A DNA stretch of 64,000 nucleotides, from the NCBI RefSeq assembly GCF_902726645.1, contig NZ_CACVAO010000001.1:2357362-2421361 (forward strand), given 5' to 3'. Positions 36,033-44,401 of this stretch are shown here, piece after piece. This DNA comes from Halobacillus ihumii. Lineage in GTDB: Bacteria > Bacillota > Bacilli > Bacillales > Halobacillaceae. Made by a program: the position numbers and the translations under genes. The number at the start of each line of letters is the position of its first letter. The stretch's first letter is position 1. The notes below the pieces were generated by a model. The model was not told where the DNA came from, ran no database searches, and saw only the letters and a program-made list of their open reading frames with translations.

Positions 36033-36069
36033 AAAGGCACACTCCCTGTATTTGGAGAGTGTGCCTTTT
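36033..36069. terminator. Bidirectional terminator
   Basis: AAAGGCACACTCC and GAGAGTGTGCCTTTT form a strong stem between the convergent cell-wall hydrolase and nucleosidase genes. Confidence 0.85.
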
Positions 36070-36071
36070 GG

Positions 36072-36899
36072 TTATTCCATATTTTTTAGCATATTTTCGA
36101 TAATGAAAGAGGAGTTGTTAATAGCTTGTTGTTTGAAATCTTCCCATTTCATAACGGCTTCTTCCCCTGCATCATCTGAAGCAGAGCGAATGACAATATA
36201 GGGAACATCATTTAGGTAGGCTACTTGTCCAACTGCTGCTCCTTCCATTTCGACTACGTAGGCGTTAAACGTTTCATAAATCCATTCTTTTTTTTCAGCA
36301 CTTGCGATAAATTGATCTCCTGTGGCGATTAGTCCTTTGAAAACGTCGACCTTCTCCGGCAGCTTTTTCGCAGCTTGTTCTGCAAGGGCAATGAGGTCTT
36401 TATCTGCTTTAAAGTATCCTTTGTCTAAACGCGGTATAATTCCTGGTTCATAACCTTTTGCGGTTTCGTCCATGTCGTGCTGAACAGTTTCGGTGGAAAT
36501 TACGATGTCCCCGAGTCCTACATCGGGATGAATGGCTCCAGAGATTCCGGAATTAATGAGTTTATCTGCATGAAAGTGACTGACTAACAGCTGAGAAGCC
36601 ATGGCAGCATTTACTTTGCCGATACCTGATTGTACTAGGACAATATGTTGCCCCTTTAATGTTCCTTCGTAAAAGGTCATGCCTGCAATATCTTTCGTTT
36701 CTTCTACTTCCATATCGGAATGTAAGATTTCAATTTCTTCTTTCATTGGGCCGATAATACCAACGATTGTTTCATCGGTTTGCTTTTCTGAATCATTTGT
36801 TTCGGCTGTTGCCTGTTGTTCCTGTTGCGAGCATCCAATGAGCAGAATACTTAACAAAATAAATAAGATAGGATAAGTGCTTTTTTTCAAAAGGGTCAT
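36072..36899 (-). CDS. Lipoprotein-anchored 5'-methylthioadenosine/S-adenosylhomocysteine nucleosidase
   Basis: A 275-aa MTAN-family enzyme that splits MTA or SAH to adenine and the thioribose part. Unlike the cytoplasmic enzyme it begins with a lipoprotein signal: basic MTLLKK, hydrophobic FILLSILL, lipobox LIGC with Cys23, then a Ser/Glu/Thr-rich linker to residue 43. Catalytic residues are kept: Glu55 (PMKEE), Glu219 (VEMEGAA) and Asp242 (SASDDAG). It should act outside the membrane. It lies 79 bases after adenine deaminase on the same strand and probably shares its riboswitch-controlled transcript. GGAGG precedes the ATG. Confidence 0.88.
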   Translation of the reverse strand: MTLLKKSTYPILFILLSILLIGCSQQEQQATAETNDSEKQTDETIVGIIGPMKEEIEILHSDMEVEETKDIAGMTFYEGTLKGQHIVLVQSGIGKVNAAMASQLLVSHFHADKLINSGISGAIHPDVGLGDIVISTETVQHDMDETAKGYEPGIIPRLDKGYFKADKDLIALAEQAAKKLPEKVDVFKGLIATGDQFIASAEKKEWIYETFNAYVVEMEGAAVGQVAYLNDVPYIVIRSASDDAGEEAVMKWEDFKQQAINNSSFIIENMLKNME

Positions 36900-36978
36900 G
36901 ATAGGTTTCCTCCAATGATGATTTTTAGTTTATATAAAAGATGGATAACTTTGTTGCTCCCAGGTAATTAATTTCATA

Positions 36979-38718
36979 TTAAATTTCTACCCGAATGTGT
37001 TGAAAAGTTTCTACATCGAATAGACCTAAATCCGTTAATTTTAATGATGGGATGACAGGCAGGGTAAGGAACGAAAGAGTTAAGAACGGATCATAGTCAC
37101 CAGCAAATTCTAAAGTGGACAGGGCTTGTTTTAATTCGATGAGTTCCTGATTTACAGCTTGATAGTTTCGATCGGACATTAATCCAGCTACTGGAAGCGA
37201 AAGGGAAGCAATCGTTTTCTCGTTCTTACTAATAGCCAAGCCGCCATGAATATCATGCACAGCTTCAATTGCCTTGAGGATGTCTGTATCGTTTGTACCT
37301 GCTGCGACAATGTTATGGGAGTCATGGGCGATTGTAGTTGCGATCGCTCCTGTTTTAAACCCGAATCCCTTTACGGCCCCTAACCCGATGTTTCCTGTAT
37401 TATTGTGTCTTTCTACCACTACAATTTTAAGTTGGTCCCTATCAATTGAAGGGGTAAAATAACCGTCTTTAACATCTACGTTTTCTATTAATTTATTGGT
37501 CGTTAATTGATTGGGGTTCACTTCGATAATATTCGCTTTTCCTGATTGACCGATCGGAATTTGCAGATCCTTTTGACTTAATTCAGGAATGTGCACACTA
37601 TGTTTGAAGGGTTGATCTGTCATTACTTTTGCTGGAAAATCGCCCGCATAGTCACCGTTATGGGCGACTAGCTGTCCTGATTTATAGACTTGCGAAATTG
37701 TAATAGATTCCAACTCGTCCAAGAGTAAAAAGTCTGCATCATAGCCGGGTGCGATCGCTCCTTTATCTTGTAACTTGTAACATTCAGCAGCGTTTAAAGA
37801 GCCCATTTGAATAGCAGATAGGGGTTCAATGCCGTGTTGAATAGCTAAACGGACATTATGGTCAATACTGCCTTCCTCCACTAAATCATCCAAATGTTTA
37901 TCATCCGTACAAAACAAGCAGCGTCTTAAATTACTGTTATTTACGACGGGGATTAGTGTAGATAAATCCTTAGCAGCGGATCCTTCTCGAATCAATAGGT
38001 ACATTCCGCGCCTGAGGCGTTCTAATGCTTCCGAAGCAGTATGGCATTCATGATCGGTTTGAATTCCTGCTGATTTATATACATTTATCGCATTTGTATC
38101 TAATCCGGCCAAGTGTCCGTCGATTTGCTTGCTATCGGAAGAGGCCGATATGATTTTATCAATGATCGAATCGTCGGCGTTTTGCAAGGCAGGATAATCC
38201 ATTACCTCAGCTAAACCGAGAACTCGGTTATGGTTGTAAAAAGGTTCCAAGTCAGCAGCGGTTAACTCGGCACCGGAATTTTCGACTGAGGTAGCCGGTA
38301 CACATGAGGGGAGCATAAAGAATACATCGAGCGGGATATGATCAGAATCATTCAGCATAAACTGAATTCCATCTTTGCCCAAAACGTTCCCTATTTCATG
38401 GGGATCTGTCACAACGGTGGTGACACCATGAGGAAGAACGACTTTCGCAAATTCAGAAGGCGTTACCATGGAAGATTCGATATGTACATGCCCATCAATA
38501 AATGAAGGGCAAATATACCGGCTTTTGGCATCGATAACTTGTTGTCCCTGATAGTCCCCTACCCCAACAAACATTCCATCAGAGATGGCAAGGTCGCCTG
38601 TAATAATTTCCAAGTTGAATACATCGATGATCTGCCCGTTTTTAATGACAATGTCGGCAGGAATTTGTTTATTGGCAACTGCAATTCTTTTTGTTAATTT
38701 TTCTTTGTTTGCATTCAT
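36979..38718 (-). CDS. adeC: Adenine deaminase
   Basis: A 579-aa amidohydrolase that converts adenine to hypoxanthine and ammonia. The metal motif FIDGHVHIESSM is near residue 75, followed by HGVTTVVTDPHEIGNV, DGHLAGLDT, TDHECHTA and CTDDKHLDDL; the C-terminal adenine-deaminase domain has GNIGLGAVKGFGF and TIAHDSHNIVAAG. Length agrees with B. subtilis AdeC. The start is ATG 38718 after AAGGAGAAGATAT. The same frame is open 69 codons further upstream, but that stretch is the riboswitch leader and is not coding. Control by a guanine-type riboswitch is indicated by the leader. Confidence 0.95.
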   Translation of the reverse strand: MNANKEKLTKRIAVANKQIPADIVIKNGQIIDVFNLEIITGDLAISDGMFVGVGDYQGQQVIDAKSRYICPSFIDGHVHIESSMVTPSEFAKVVLPHGVTTVVTDPHEIGNVLGKDGIQFMLNDSDHIPLDVFFMLPSCVPATSVENSGAELTAADLEPFYNHNRVLGLAEVMDYPALQNADDSIIDKIISASSDSKQIDGHLAGLDTNAINVYKSAGIQTDHECHTASEALERLRRGMYLLIREGSAAKDLSTLIPVVNNSNLRRCLFCTDDKHLDDLVEEGSIDHNVRLAIQHGIEPLSAIQMGSLNAAECYKLQDKGAIAPGYDADFLLLDELESITISQVYKSGQLVAHNGDYAGDFPAKVMTDQPFKHSVHIPELSQKDLQIPIGQSGKANIIEVNPNQLTTNKLIENVDVKDGYFTPSIDRDQLKIVVVERHNNTGNIGLGAVKGFGFKTGAIATTIAHDSHNIVAAGTNDTDILKAIEAVHDIHGGLAISKNEKTIASLSLPVAGLMSDRNYQAVNQELIELKQALSTLEFAGDYDPFLTLSFLTLPVIPSLKLTDLGLFDVETFQHIRVEI

Positions 38719-38733
38719 GGATATCTTCTCCTT

Positions 38734-38766
38734 AAAAATAAAAAACCCCAGGAATCCCCGGGGTTT
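38734..38766 (-). terminator. Riboswitch-controlled terminator in the adeC leader
   Basis: On the minus strand AACCCC pairs with GGGGTT across a short loop and is followed by TTTTATTTTT. The 5' arm is part of GTCAAACCCC, which can instead pair with GGTTTGAC in the aptamer P3 arm, giving the antiterminator. Confidence 0.8.
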
Positions 38767-38890
38767 GACATAGAGAAGGAGACTGGAGGCTATACCAAAT
38801 GATTGCATAAAACTCCAGTCTCCCTCGTAGTCAAACCATTTACGGTAGTTTGGTAGAAACTTATGGACCCTATCTCCAATATTATACGAG
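38741..38890 (-). ncRNA. Purine riboswitch, guanine/hypoxanthine type, upstream of adeC
   Basis: The aptamer occupies 38824-38890 on the minus strand. It begins CTCGTATAAT, holds AAGTTTCTACC (J2/3 core), ACCGTAAAT and ends GACTACGAG. The base equivalent to position 74 is C in GACTA, which selects guanine or hypoxanthine; adenine switches have T there. An 11-bp hairpin (GGAGACTGGAG/CTCCAGTCTCC) and the terminator complete the expression platform. Ligand binding should free the terminator and turn adeC off. Confidence 0.93.
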
Positions 38891-38999
38891 TGAATTAGTA
38901 ATAATTTTTTAAATGATTTATTCACATTCTATAAGGCTTGTATAAGGACGTCAATGCTTTACGAAAAGTTGGAAAATTAGGTTTATTTTTGTTTAAAGG

Positions 39000-39410
39000 T
39001 TAGAGTTCTCCTGGTTTTGCTTCCGTAACATACGTGCCTGCGATGAAGTCATGGATGGAACGATTATCTTCTCTGAGTCCAACCATAAAGGCGCTGACAA
39101 TGAGTCCGATTCCAAGTGTTAACACATAAACAAGGCCAGCCACGATTAAACGCATGAACATCGTCCAGAGCCCAACATTTCTTCCGTCTATTTTCACAAT
39201 TCGGATGCCCATAATTCTTTTCCCTACCACATATCCCTTCCAAAGAACGGGTACTACTAATGAATAGGGAAGGATGACAAGGTCGGTGTATGAACTGTCG
39301 AAATCCCAGCCAAACAGAATCATACCTAATATGGCAATTGGTGTTATTACAAGGACGGAATCAAGTACATTAGCACCAAGGCGCTTCCAAAATCCTACTG
39401 ATCGATCCAT
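39000..39410 (-). CDS. RDD-family membrane protein
   Basis: A 136-aa protein with three or four spans. The family-naming Arg-Asp-Asp region is RLGANVLDSVLVI near the N-terminus, and VGKRIMGIRIVKIDGRNV and DNRSIHDFIAGTYVT follow, both typical of RDD proteins. Function is unknown; some have been linked to ion exchange in halophiles. The ATG follows AGAAAGGAAG. It is monocistronic and divergent from the SDR gene. Confidence 0.9.
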   Translation of the reverse strand: MDRSVGFWKRLGANVLDSVLVITPIAILGMILFGWDFDSSYTDLVILPYSLVVPVLWKGYVVGKRIMGIRIVKIDGRNVGLWTMFMRLIVAGLVYVLTLGIGLIVSAFMVGLREDNRSIHDFIAGTYVTEAKPGEL

Positions 39411-39535
39411 AAAATCTTCCTTTCTAGTAACATAAGACTATTGTACGGTTTCGCGTGATTGTAATGCAATATAGACAGTTTCATAACTCGTATAAAAAGG
39501 TACTGAAAGACATAGCTGAAAAGGAGGCGGAATTT

Positions 39536-40339
39536 GTGACTGCTATTTTTTCAAGTGAAGCTCTTAAGAAAGGACACATACTAATTACTGGTGCTACAGG
39601 AGGAATTGGGCGCGCCACAGCCAAAGCTGCTGTTCAAGCTGGGGCCTATGTGACGATTACTGGCAGGAGAGAGAAGAATTTAAACGAGCTTAAGGACGAA
39701 TGTGAACAGTTAAACGAGTCTGTACATGTATATGTGCATCCTGCTGAACTTAATGATGAGAAAAATCGAAATCACTTAGTTGAACAGGCAGTGAAGGAGA
39801 ACGGGCCGATTACTGGACTCGTTAATTCTGCAGGCGTTGTCGGAGGTGGTACTCTCGACACTTTAACAGAACAGGCTCTTCGTCGGGTGATGGAGTTAAA
39901 TTACTTTTCTACTGTACTTTTTACACAGCTTGTCTATGAAAAAATGAAGCCTCAAAAGGCAGGGGCCATTGTCAATTTATCTTCTTTATCAGGAATCCGT
40001 GGTACGCATGCAAACACAGCCTATAGTGCCTCGAAGTTTGCGATAACAGGATTCACTCAATCCTTCGCTGTAGAAGCGATAGACCACAACATTCGGGTAA
40101 ACGCTGTTTGTCCGGGGTATGTCGATACCGATATGGGCAGGGACTCAATTGCCACAAAAGGCGAGCGGAATAATCGAAGTTTTGAGGAGCAGTTAAAGGT
40201 GGCGGAAGACGGGATTCCTTCCGGGAGGATATCTACGGCTGAAGAAGTGGCAAATGCGATTGTGTTTTTGTTGTCCGAGGCAGCTGGTAACATTATCGGT
40301 GAGTCTATGAAAATTTCCGGTGGCAGTGTGATGAGGTAA
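39536..40339 (+). CDS. Short-chain dehydrogenase/reductase
   Basis: A 267-aa SDR with the cofactor motif TGATGGIGRA at residues 18-27, NSAGVVGGG, the catalytic Ser in VNLSSLSGIRG and Tyr-x-x-x-Lys in AYSASKFAI, and a C-terminal VCPGYVDTDMGRD. It is close to FabG/3-oxoacyl reductase-like or hydroxysteroid dehydrogenase-like enzymes; the substrate cannot be told. GTG 39536 sits eight bases after AGGAGG and gives the usual family length; the frame is open to 39455 but with no ribosome binding site there. A weak hairpin ending TTTTGC follows at 40357. Confidence 0.87.
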   Translation: MTAIFSSEALKKGHILITGATGGIGRATAKAAVQAGAYVTITGRREKNLNELKDECEQLNESVHVYVHPAELNDEKNRNHLVEQAVKENGPITGLVNSAGVVGGGTLDTLTEQALRRVMELNYFSTVLFTQLVYEKMKPQKAGAIVNLSSLSGIRGTHANTAYSASKFAITGFTQSFAVEAIDHNIRVNAVCPGYVDTDMGRDSIATKGERNNRSFEEQLKVAEDGIPSGRISTAEEVANAIVFLLSEAAGNIIGESMKISGGSVMR

Positions 40340-40430
40340 AAAAATCCAAGGAGGACTGTTCCCAAATTGGAATAGTTTTGCTATCCTTTAAGTACGAGTT
40401 CAAATAATTCTCAACAAATTGAATAGGAAA

Positions 40431-40514
40431 AGCTAGGGGTGCCAGGCATGTGGCTGAGAGGAATAATTCCGACCCTTTGAACCTGATTTTGGTTAGAACC
40501 AGCGTAGGGAAGCT
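40431..40514 (+). ncRNA. TPP riboswitch
   Basis: The THI-box core is present in order: AGGGGTGCC, GGCTGAGAGG, CCGACCCTTTGAACCTGAT, GGTTAGAACCAGCGTAGGGA. AGCT at both ends closes P1. It precedes the thiGH-tenI-thiS operon. A terminator 45 bases further on provides premature stop when TPP is bound. Confidence 0.97.
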
Positions 40515-40556
40515 TTCGAGGAAACTGCATGTATCGTGTATTGCATAAAGTAATTC

Positions 40557-40591
40557 GAAGCTCACCCTAGTGCCGGGTGAGCTTTTTTTAT
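40557..40591 (+). terminator. TPP-riboswitch terminator
   Basis: AGCTCACCC and GGGTGAGCT form a perfect nine-bp stem followed by seven T. Its 5' arm region TTCGAAGCT can compete with the P1 3' strand of the aptamer, consistent with transcription attenuation. Confidence 0.88.
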
Positions 40592-40642
40592 TGTCTAGCT
40601 GTCCATTGGGGGCTTTTGAAAAATTAACGAGGAGGAGATGTC

Positions 40643-41431
40643 ATGAAGGATCCGTTAATCATCGCAGGGGAAGAAATCGAAAGTCGTTTATTTACAGGAA
40701 CAGGGAAGTTTGCGGACCACAGTGAGATGCGGAAGGCGATTGAACAGTCTTATTCACAAGTGGTGACAGTCGCCATACGAAGAGTGGATTTAAGCGGTTC
40801 CGGCAAACATATCGTCAGCGATATCCCTGATGAAGCGACCTTAATGCCGAACACTTCAGGAGCAAGGACAGCTGAAGAAGCAGTTCGGATTGCCCGGCTT
40901 GGAAAGGCTAGCGGAATGGGCAATTGGGTCAAAATCGAGGTGATTTCTGATCAAAAATACCTGCTTCCCGATAATGAGGAAACGATTAAAGCAACGGAAA
41001 TGCTGGTGGACGAAGGGTTTGTTGTCCTGCCTTATATGAGTCCTGATTTAATGGCGGCAAAGCGCATGGAAGCGGCCGGAGCAGCAGCCATCATGCCGCT
41101 GGGTTCTCCAATTGGTTCCAATAGAGGAATCCGCATGAAGGAAATGATTCGGATAATGATTGATGAAATTCATGTGCCCATTGTAGTGGATGCAGGGATT
41201 GGGAAGCCGTCTGAAGCCGCGGAAGCGATGGAAATGGGGGCAGATGCAGTCCTTGTGAATACAGCGGTAGCAACGGCGGCGGACCCCGTGGCTATGGCAA
41301 AGGCTTTTGATATGGCAGTTAGAGCCGGGAGATTGGCTTATACGACAGGCCTTGGTCCATCATCGATTCAAGCGAATGCCTCCTCGCCGCTGACCGGATT
41401 TTTAACACCTACAGGAGGTGATCAATCATGA
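40643..41431 (+). CDS. thiG: Thiazole synthase
   Basis: A 262-aa TIM-barrel enzyme that forms the thiamine thiazole phosphate from DXP, ThiS thiocarboxylate and dehydroglycine. Family stretches are [53 protein letters not shown] with the Schiff-base Lys, and [21 protein letters not shown], cited in part as [13 protein letters not shown]. The ATG follows GGAGGAG. It is first in the TPP-riboswitch operon and its stop overlaps the thiH start (ATGA). Confidence 0.96.
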   Translation: MKDPLIIAGEEIESRLFTGTGKFADHSEMRKAIEQSYSQVVTVAIRRVDLSGSGKHIVSDIPDEATLMPNTSGARTAEEAVRIARLGKASGMGNWVKIEVISDQKYLLPDNEETIKATEMLVDEGFVVLPYMSPDLMAAKRMEAAGAAAIMPLGSPIGSNRGIRMKEMIRIMIDEIHVPIVVDAGIGKPSEAAEAMEMGADAVLVNTAVATAADPVAMAKAFDMAVRAGRLAYTTGLGPSSIQANASSPLTGFLTPTGGDQS

Positions 41432-42531
41432 GTTTTTATAACGTATATGAAAAGCTGAAAGACCAGCCGATTCACACAAAGTTTGAAGAAGTCACTACGA
41501 CTGACGTCGAAAAGGTTTTACAAAAAGACAGACTTACGGAGTTGGATTATTTCACTTTACTGTCTCCTGCTGCGGAAGGTTATTTAGAAGATATGGCTCA
41601 GAAAGCACATCAAGCCACATTGCAGCACTTCGGCTATACGATGCAGTTGTTTTTGCCGCTCTATGTGTCTGATTACTGTGTTAACACATGCAAATACTGC
41701 AGTTTCAGTGTCGATAACGTTTTTCCTAGAAGGCGTTTAACAATGGAAGAAGTAGAGGAAGAGGCACAAGCGATTGCAGCGATGGGGATCGAACAAATTA
41801 TTATCCTTTCGGGAGAATCTCGTATTCATTCATCTGTTGATTACTTAACAAAAATTATGAAGGTGCTGAAGAAGTATTTTTCTTCAGTGGGGCTTGAGGT
41901 TCAGCCGATGGATCGAGACGATTATGAAAAATTGACAGCGAGCGGAATTGATACGCTGACGGTTTTTCAAGAAACCTACGATGAAACGATATATCGCAAC
42001 CTGCATACAAAAGGCCCGAAGCGATTTTACAAGTATCGATTGGATACACCTGAGAGAGGATGTCAGGCTGGGATGAGGTCTGTCACGATCGGAGCTCTGC
42101 TTGGTCTTGATGATTGGCGTAAAGAAAGTTATATCGCCGGATTGCATGGGCATTATCTTCAAAATAAATACTTAGAGACAGAAATTGGCATGTCATTTCC
42201 GCGGGTTCAGCCGAATGCAGGCAGTTTTCAACCAGAGGTTCATGTGACGGATCAAAATATGGTCCAAGCTATGCTCGCGTTCAGATTATTTTTACCAACG
42301 GCAGGTATTGTCCTATCAACGCGTGAAACTCCTCAATTACGCAATGCACTTATTCCACTAGGGGTGACAAAAATGTCAGCTTCCTCCTCGACTGAGGTTG
42401 GCGGTTATGCTCAAACAGAGGACACTCAAAGTCAGTTTGAGATTTCCGATGAACGTTCTGTAGAGGAGATTCGTAAACTGCTTCAAACCAAAGGATATCA
42501 ACCCGTTATGAAAGATTGGCAAATCGTGTAG
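41428..42531 (+). CDS. thiH: 2-iminoacetate synthase (tyrosine lyase) ThiH
   Basis: A 367-aa radical SAM enzyme that cleaves tyrosine to dehydroglycine and p-cresol. The cluster motif is Cys84, Cys88, Cys91 in [41 protein letters not shown], cited in part, and [12 protein letters not shown] are ThiH-specific. Most aerobic Bacillus use the oxygen-dependent glycine oxidase ThiO here, so a ThiH in this position is notable. It overlaps thiG by four bases, and tenI starts two bases after its stop. Activity needs low oxygen or good protection of the cluster. Confidence 0.95.
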   Translation: MSFYNVYEKLKDQPIHTKFEEVTTTDVEKVLQKDRLTELDYFTLLSPAAEGYLEDMAQKAHQATLQHFGYTMQLFLPLYVSDYCVNTCKYCSFSVDNVFPRRRLTMEEVEEEAQAIAAMGIEQIIILSGESRIHSSVDYLTKIMKVLKKYFSSVGLEVQPMDRDDYEKLTASGIDTLTVFQETYDETIYRNLHTKGPKRFYKYRLDTPERGCQAGMRSVTIGALLGLDDWRKESYIAGLHGHYLQNKYLETEIGMSFPRVQPNAGSFQPEVHVTDQNMVQAMLAFRLFLPTAGIVLSTRETPQLRNALIPLGVTKMSASSSTEVGGYAQTEDTQSQFEISDERSVEEIRKLLQTKGYQPVMKDWQIV

Positions 42532-42533
42532 AG

Positions 42534-43130
42534 ATGGAATTTCATGTGATCTCTAATGGTATTTGGCCAGTTAAGAAGTTTGCCGACAGCATCGAACCCC
42601 TTCAAGGTGAAGATGTATTTGTTCATTTCAGGGAAAAGCAAAAGCCTGCAGATGTTGTGGCGGAAGGAATAAACGATTTGCAGAAACGAGGGTTTGCATC
42701 CGGGAAAATTGTGGTGAATGACCAAGTGGATATGGCCCGTAGTTTAGGGACAGGTGGCGTCCAGCTCTCCGGACAAGGGGTGCGGGTATATGAGGTCCGG
42801 CAGAGCTTCCCTGACTTGCGAATTGGAAAGTCTGTACATTCAATAGAAGAGGCTGTGCAAGCTGAATTTGAGGGAGCTGACTATGTGATGTTCGGTCACA
42901 TTTTTCCAACGTTATCAAAAAGGGGCAAAAAGCCACAGGGGTTACAAGCGTTACATGAACTGACAAGTGCTGTGAAGGTGCCCGTCATCGCCATTGGTGG
43001 AATCAAACCGAGGCATATGTCAGAGTTAAAAAGGGCAGGAGTTGCAGGAGCGGCGGTTATTTCAGGTTTGCTTGAAGCGGATGATGTACAAGGAATACTT
43101 GAAGAATATAAGAAAGGATGGGTCAAATGA
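42534..43130 (+). CDS. tenI: Thiazole tautomerase TenI (ThiE-like fold)
   Basis: A roughly 198-aa TIM-barrel protein. GKSVHSIEEAVQAEFEGADY and FGHIFPTLSKRGKKPQGL, with VPVIAIGGIKP, match TenI, which aromatises the thiazole tautomer, rather than ThiE, which has a GPIF-T-TK motif and a stricter pyrophosphate loop. A residual ThiE activity is not excluded. ATG 42534 just after the thiH stop is the likely start; a TTG at 42516 overlaps thiH. No strong ribosome binding site is visible, which fits coupled translation. Confidence 0.82.
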   Translation: MEFHVISNGIWPVKKFADSIEPLQGEDVFVHFREKQKPADVVAEGINDLQKRGFASGKIVVNDQVDMARSLGTGGVQLSGQGVRVYEVRQSFPDLRIGKSVHSIEEAVQAEFEGADYVMFGHIFPTLSKRGKKPQGLQALHELTSAVKVPVIAIGGIKPRHMSELKRAGVAGAAVISGLLEADDVQGILEEYKKGWVK

Positions 43131-43330
43131 CTATACGTGTTAACGGTGAATCATTAGAGTGCCCGGAAAGAGTTGTAACGGTGACTGACCTTCTCGACTT
43201 TTACAAATTAGATGGGCGAATGGTTGTTGTTGAATATAATCAAACGATCATTCAACGCGATTACTATCCGATCGTTCACTTGAAAAACGACGACCAAATT
43301 GAACTGGTTCATTTTGTTGGGGGAGGATAA
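43127..43330 (+). CDS. thiS: Sulfur carrier protein ThiS
   Basis: A 67-aa ubiquitin-like protein that carries sulfur as a C-terminal thiocarboxylate. It ends VHFVGGG, keeping the essential Gly-Gly terminus, and starts TIRVNGESLECP. ATG 43127 is eight bases after AAAGGA, which lies in the end of tenI; ATG 43118 overlaps that site. ThiF, which adenylates ThiS, is not in the operon and must come from elsewhere. Confidence 0.93.
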   Translation: MTIRVNGESLECPERVVTVTDLLDFYKLDGRMVVVEYNQTIIQRDYYPIVHLKNDDQIELVHFVGGG

Positions 43331-43420
43331 GGTGTCTTGCAAATTATGGGCTTGCTGAATAAAGAAGAGACAAAAATCAAAAGCTAATACAAATCGTGCC
43401 ACCAGAAAGGAGTCAAAGTC

Positions 43421-43573
43421 ATGAAGAATAAAGATAAGAAAGTGGACAACCAATTTAAAGAAAACAAGAATCACGGAGAGCATCGAAATGGCCGCTTGAG
43501 CCAATTTAAGAATCACAATGATAAAAACGGCGAAGAGCCGAATGAATATATCAGCAACCAAATAGACGAGTAA
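43421..43573 (+). CDS. Small hydrophilic protein, 50 aa
   Basis: A 50-residue reading frame with GAAAGGAG eight bases before the ATG and a terminator 20 bases after the stop. It is rich in Asn, Lys, Asp and Glu, with no hydrophobic segment (MKNKDKKVDNQFKENKN at the start, ISNQIDE at the end). The composition resembles minor small acid-soluble spore proteins, but I see no family motif and do not assign one. It may be read with the thi operon or alone. Confidence 0.6.
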   Translation: MKNKDKKVDNQFKENKNHGEHRNGRLSQFKNHNDKNGEEPNEYISNQIDE

Positions 43574-43591
43574 GAAATATTAAAAATAGAC

Positions 43592-43622
43592 CTCTGGAGG
43601 TTAGATGGAGGTCTATTTTTAA
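43592..43622. terminator. Bidirectional terminator
   Basis: ATAGACCTC and GAGGTCTAT pair; T-run follows on the plus strand. It separates the 50-aa gene from the convergent CDP-alcohol phosphotransferase gene. Confidence 0.75.
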
Positions 43623-44200
43623 CGTAAAATCTTCCTGGCTTCCATAAATCGCTGAACGCCAGTGAATAGTTCAACAGCAAAGAAGACAAACGTCGTCCAA
43701 TATAGAATGCCAGGGAATAATAGCATCATGCTGAATAGGATAAACCCTTCCGACCGTTCAGCAAGCCCAGCTTGATAATAAAATGATTTCACCCCTGCTT
43801 TTTCCGAAACTGCCCCCACCACTAAGAAAATTGTCATAGAGATAACAATGGAGACGCTTAATAGAAGGAGCGGCCACATCACCTCTGGGTGAATGAAAGC
43901 AAGAGCAACAATGATAGAAACTTCCACAACACGGTCAAAAGTAATATCCATCACTGTACCGAATGGGGAGGTCTTTGTATGTCTGGCCATTGTACCGTCT
44001 ACAGCATCTAGAAATCCAGAGAGCCATAATAAGCCTACTGCGATAACAGGCTGCCCCATAATATACAAAATGCTCGTAGAAATCCCCAGTATAAAGGCTA
44101 GGATCGTAATTTGATTGGCTGACAGCCCTTTCTTCAGCAACCATGTGGCGGTATGGTCGATGGAAGGCTGAACCATTTTTCGCGCATGAGTATCTAACAT
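43619..44200 (-). CDS. CDP-alcohol phosphatidyltransferase-family protein
   Basis: A 193-aa membrane enzyme with about five spans. The catalytic motif DG-x2-AR-x8-G-x3-D-x3-D is complete in VDGTMARHTKTSPFGTVMD followed by ITFDR. Such enzymes transfer a phosphoalcohol from CDP-linked donors, for example in phosphatidylglycerol or inositol lipid formation. The acceptor cannot be told. ATG 44200 follows GGGGTGAG; the frame is open to 44227 but with no better site. Confidence 0.87.
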   Translation of the reverse strand: MLDTHARKMVQPSIDHTATWLLKKGLSANQITILAFILGISTSILYIMGQPVIAVGLLWLSGFLDAVDGTMARHTKTSPFGTVMDITFDRVVEVSIIVALAFIHPEVMWPLLLLSVSIVISMTIFLVVGAVSEKAGVKSFYYQAGLAERSEGFILFSMMLLFPGILYWTTFVFFAVELFTGVQRFMEARKILR

Positions 44201-44351
44201 AAATATAAGCTCACCCCAAACCCCCAAGTAACGTTATTCCAGTATAAATACATCCCCCCGTTATATCAAGGACCCACTCTTATCATCCATTATTCAGAGT
44301 ATCCATTATCTGGATGACCTGAGGTGGATGGAATTGGAAGATAGACCGCAA

Positions 44352-44397
44352 AAGAGGCTGATCCTCTTTACGGAGGAAGCAGCCTCTTACTTTTTTA
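44352..44397. terminator. Terminator after the AGCS symporter gene
   Basis: AAGAGGCTG and CAGCCTCTT pair, with an inner AGAGGAT/TCCTCC region. TTTTGC follows on the minus strand and TTTTTT on the plus strand. Confidence 0.7.
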
Positions 44398-44401
44398 GCT
44401 A

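Noticed and set aside
38719..38925. Upstream extension of adenine deaminase by 69 codons
   Set aside because: The stretch is the purine riboswitch and its terminator; ATG 38718 has a proper ribosome binding site and gives the family length.
40305..40565. Minus-strand frame over the TPP riboswitch
   Set aside because: The region is a clear TPP aptamer on the plus strand; the frame is incidental.
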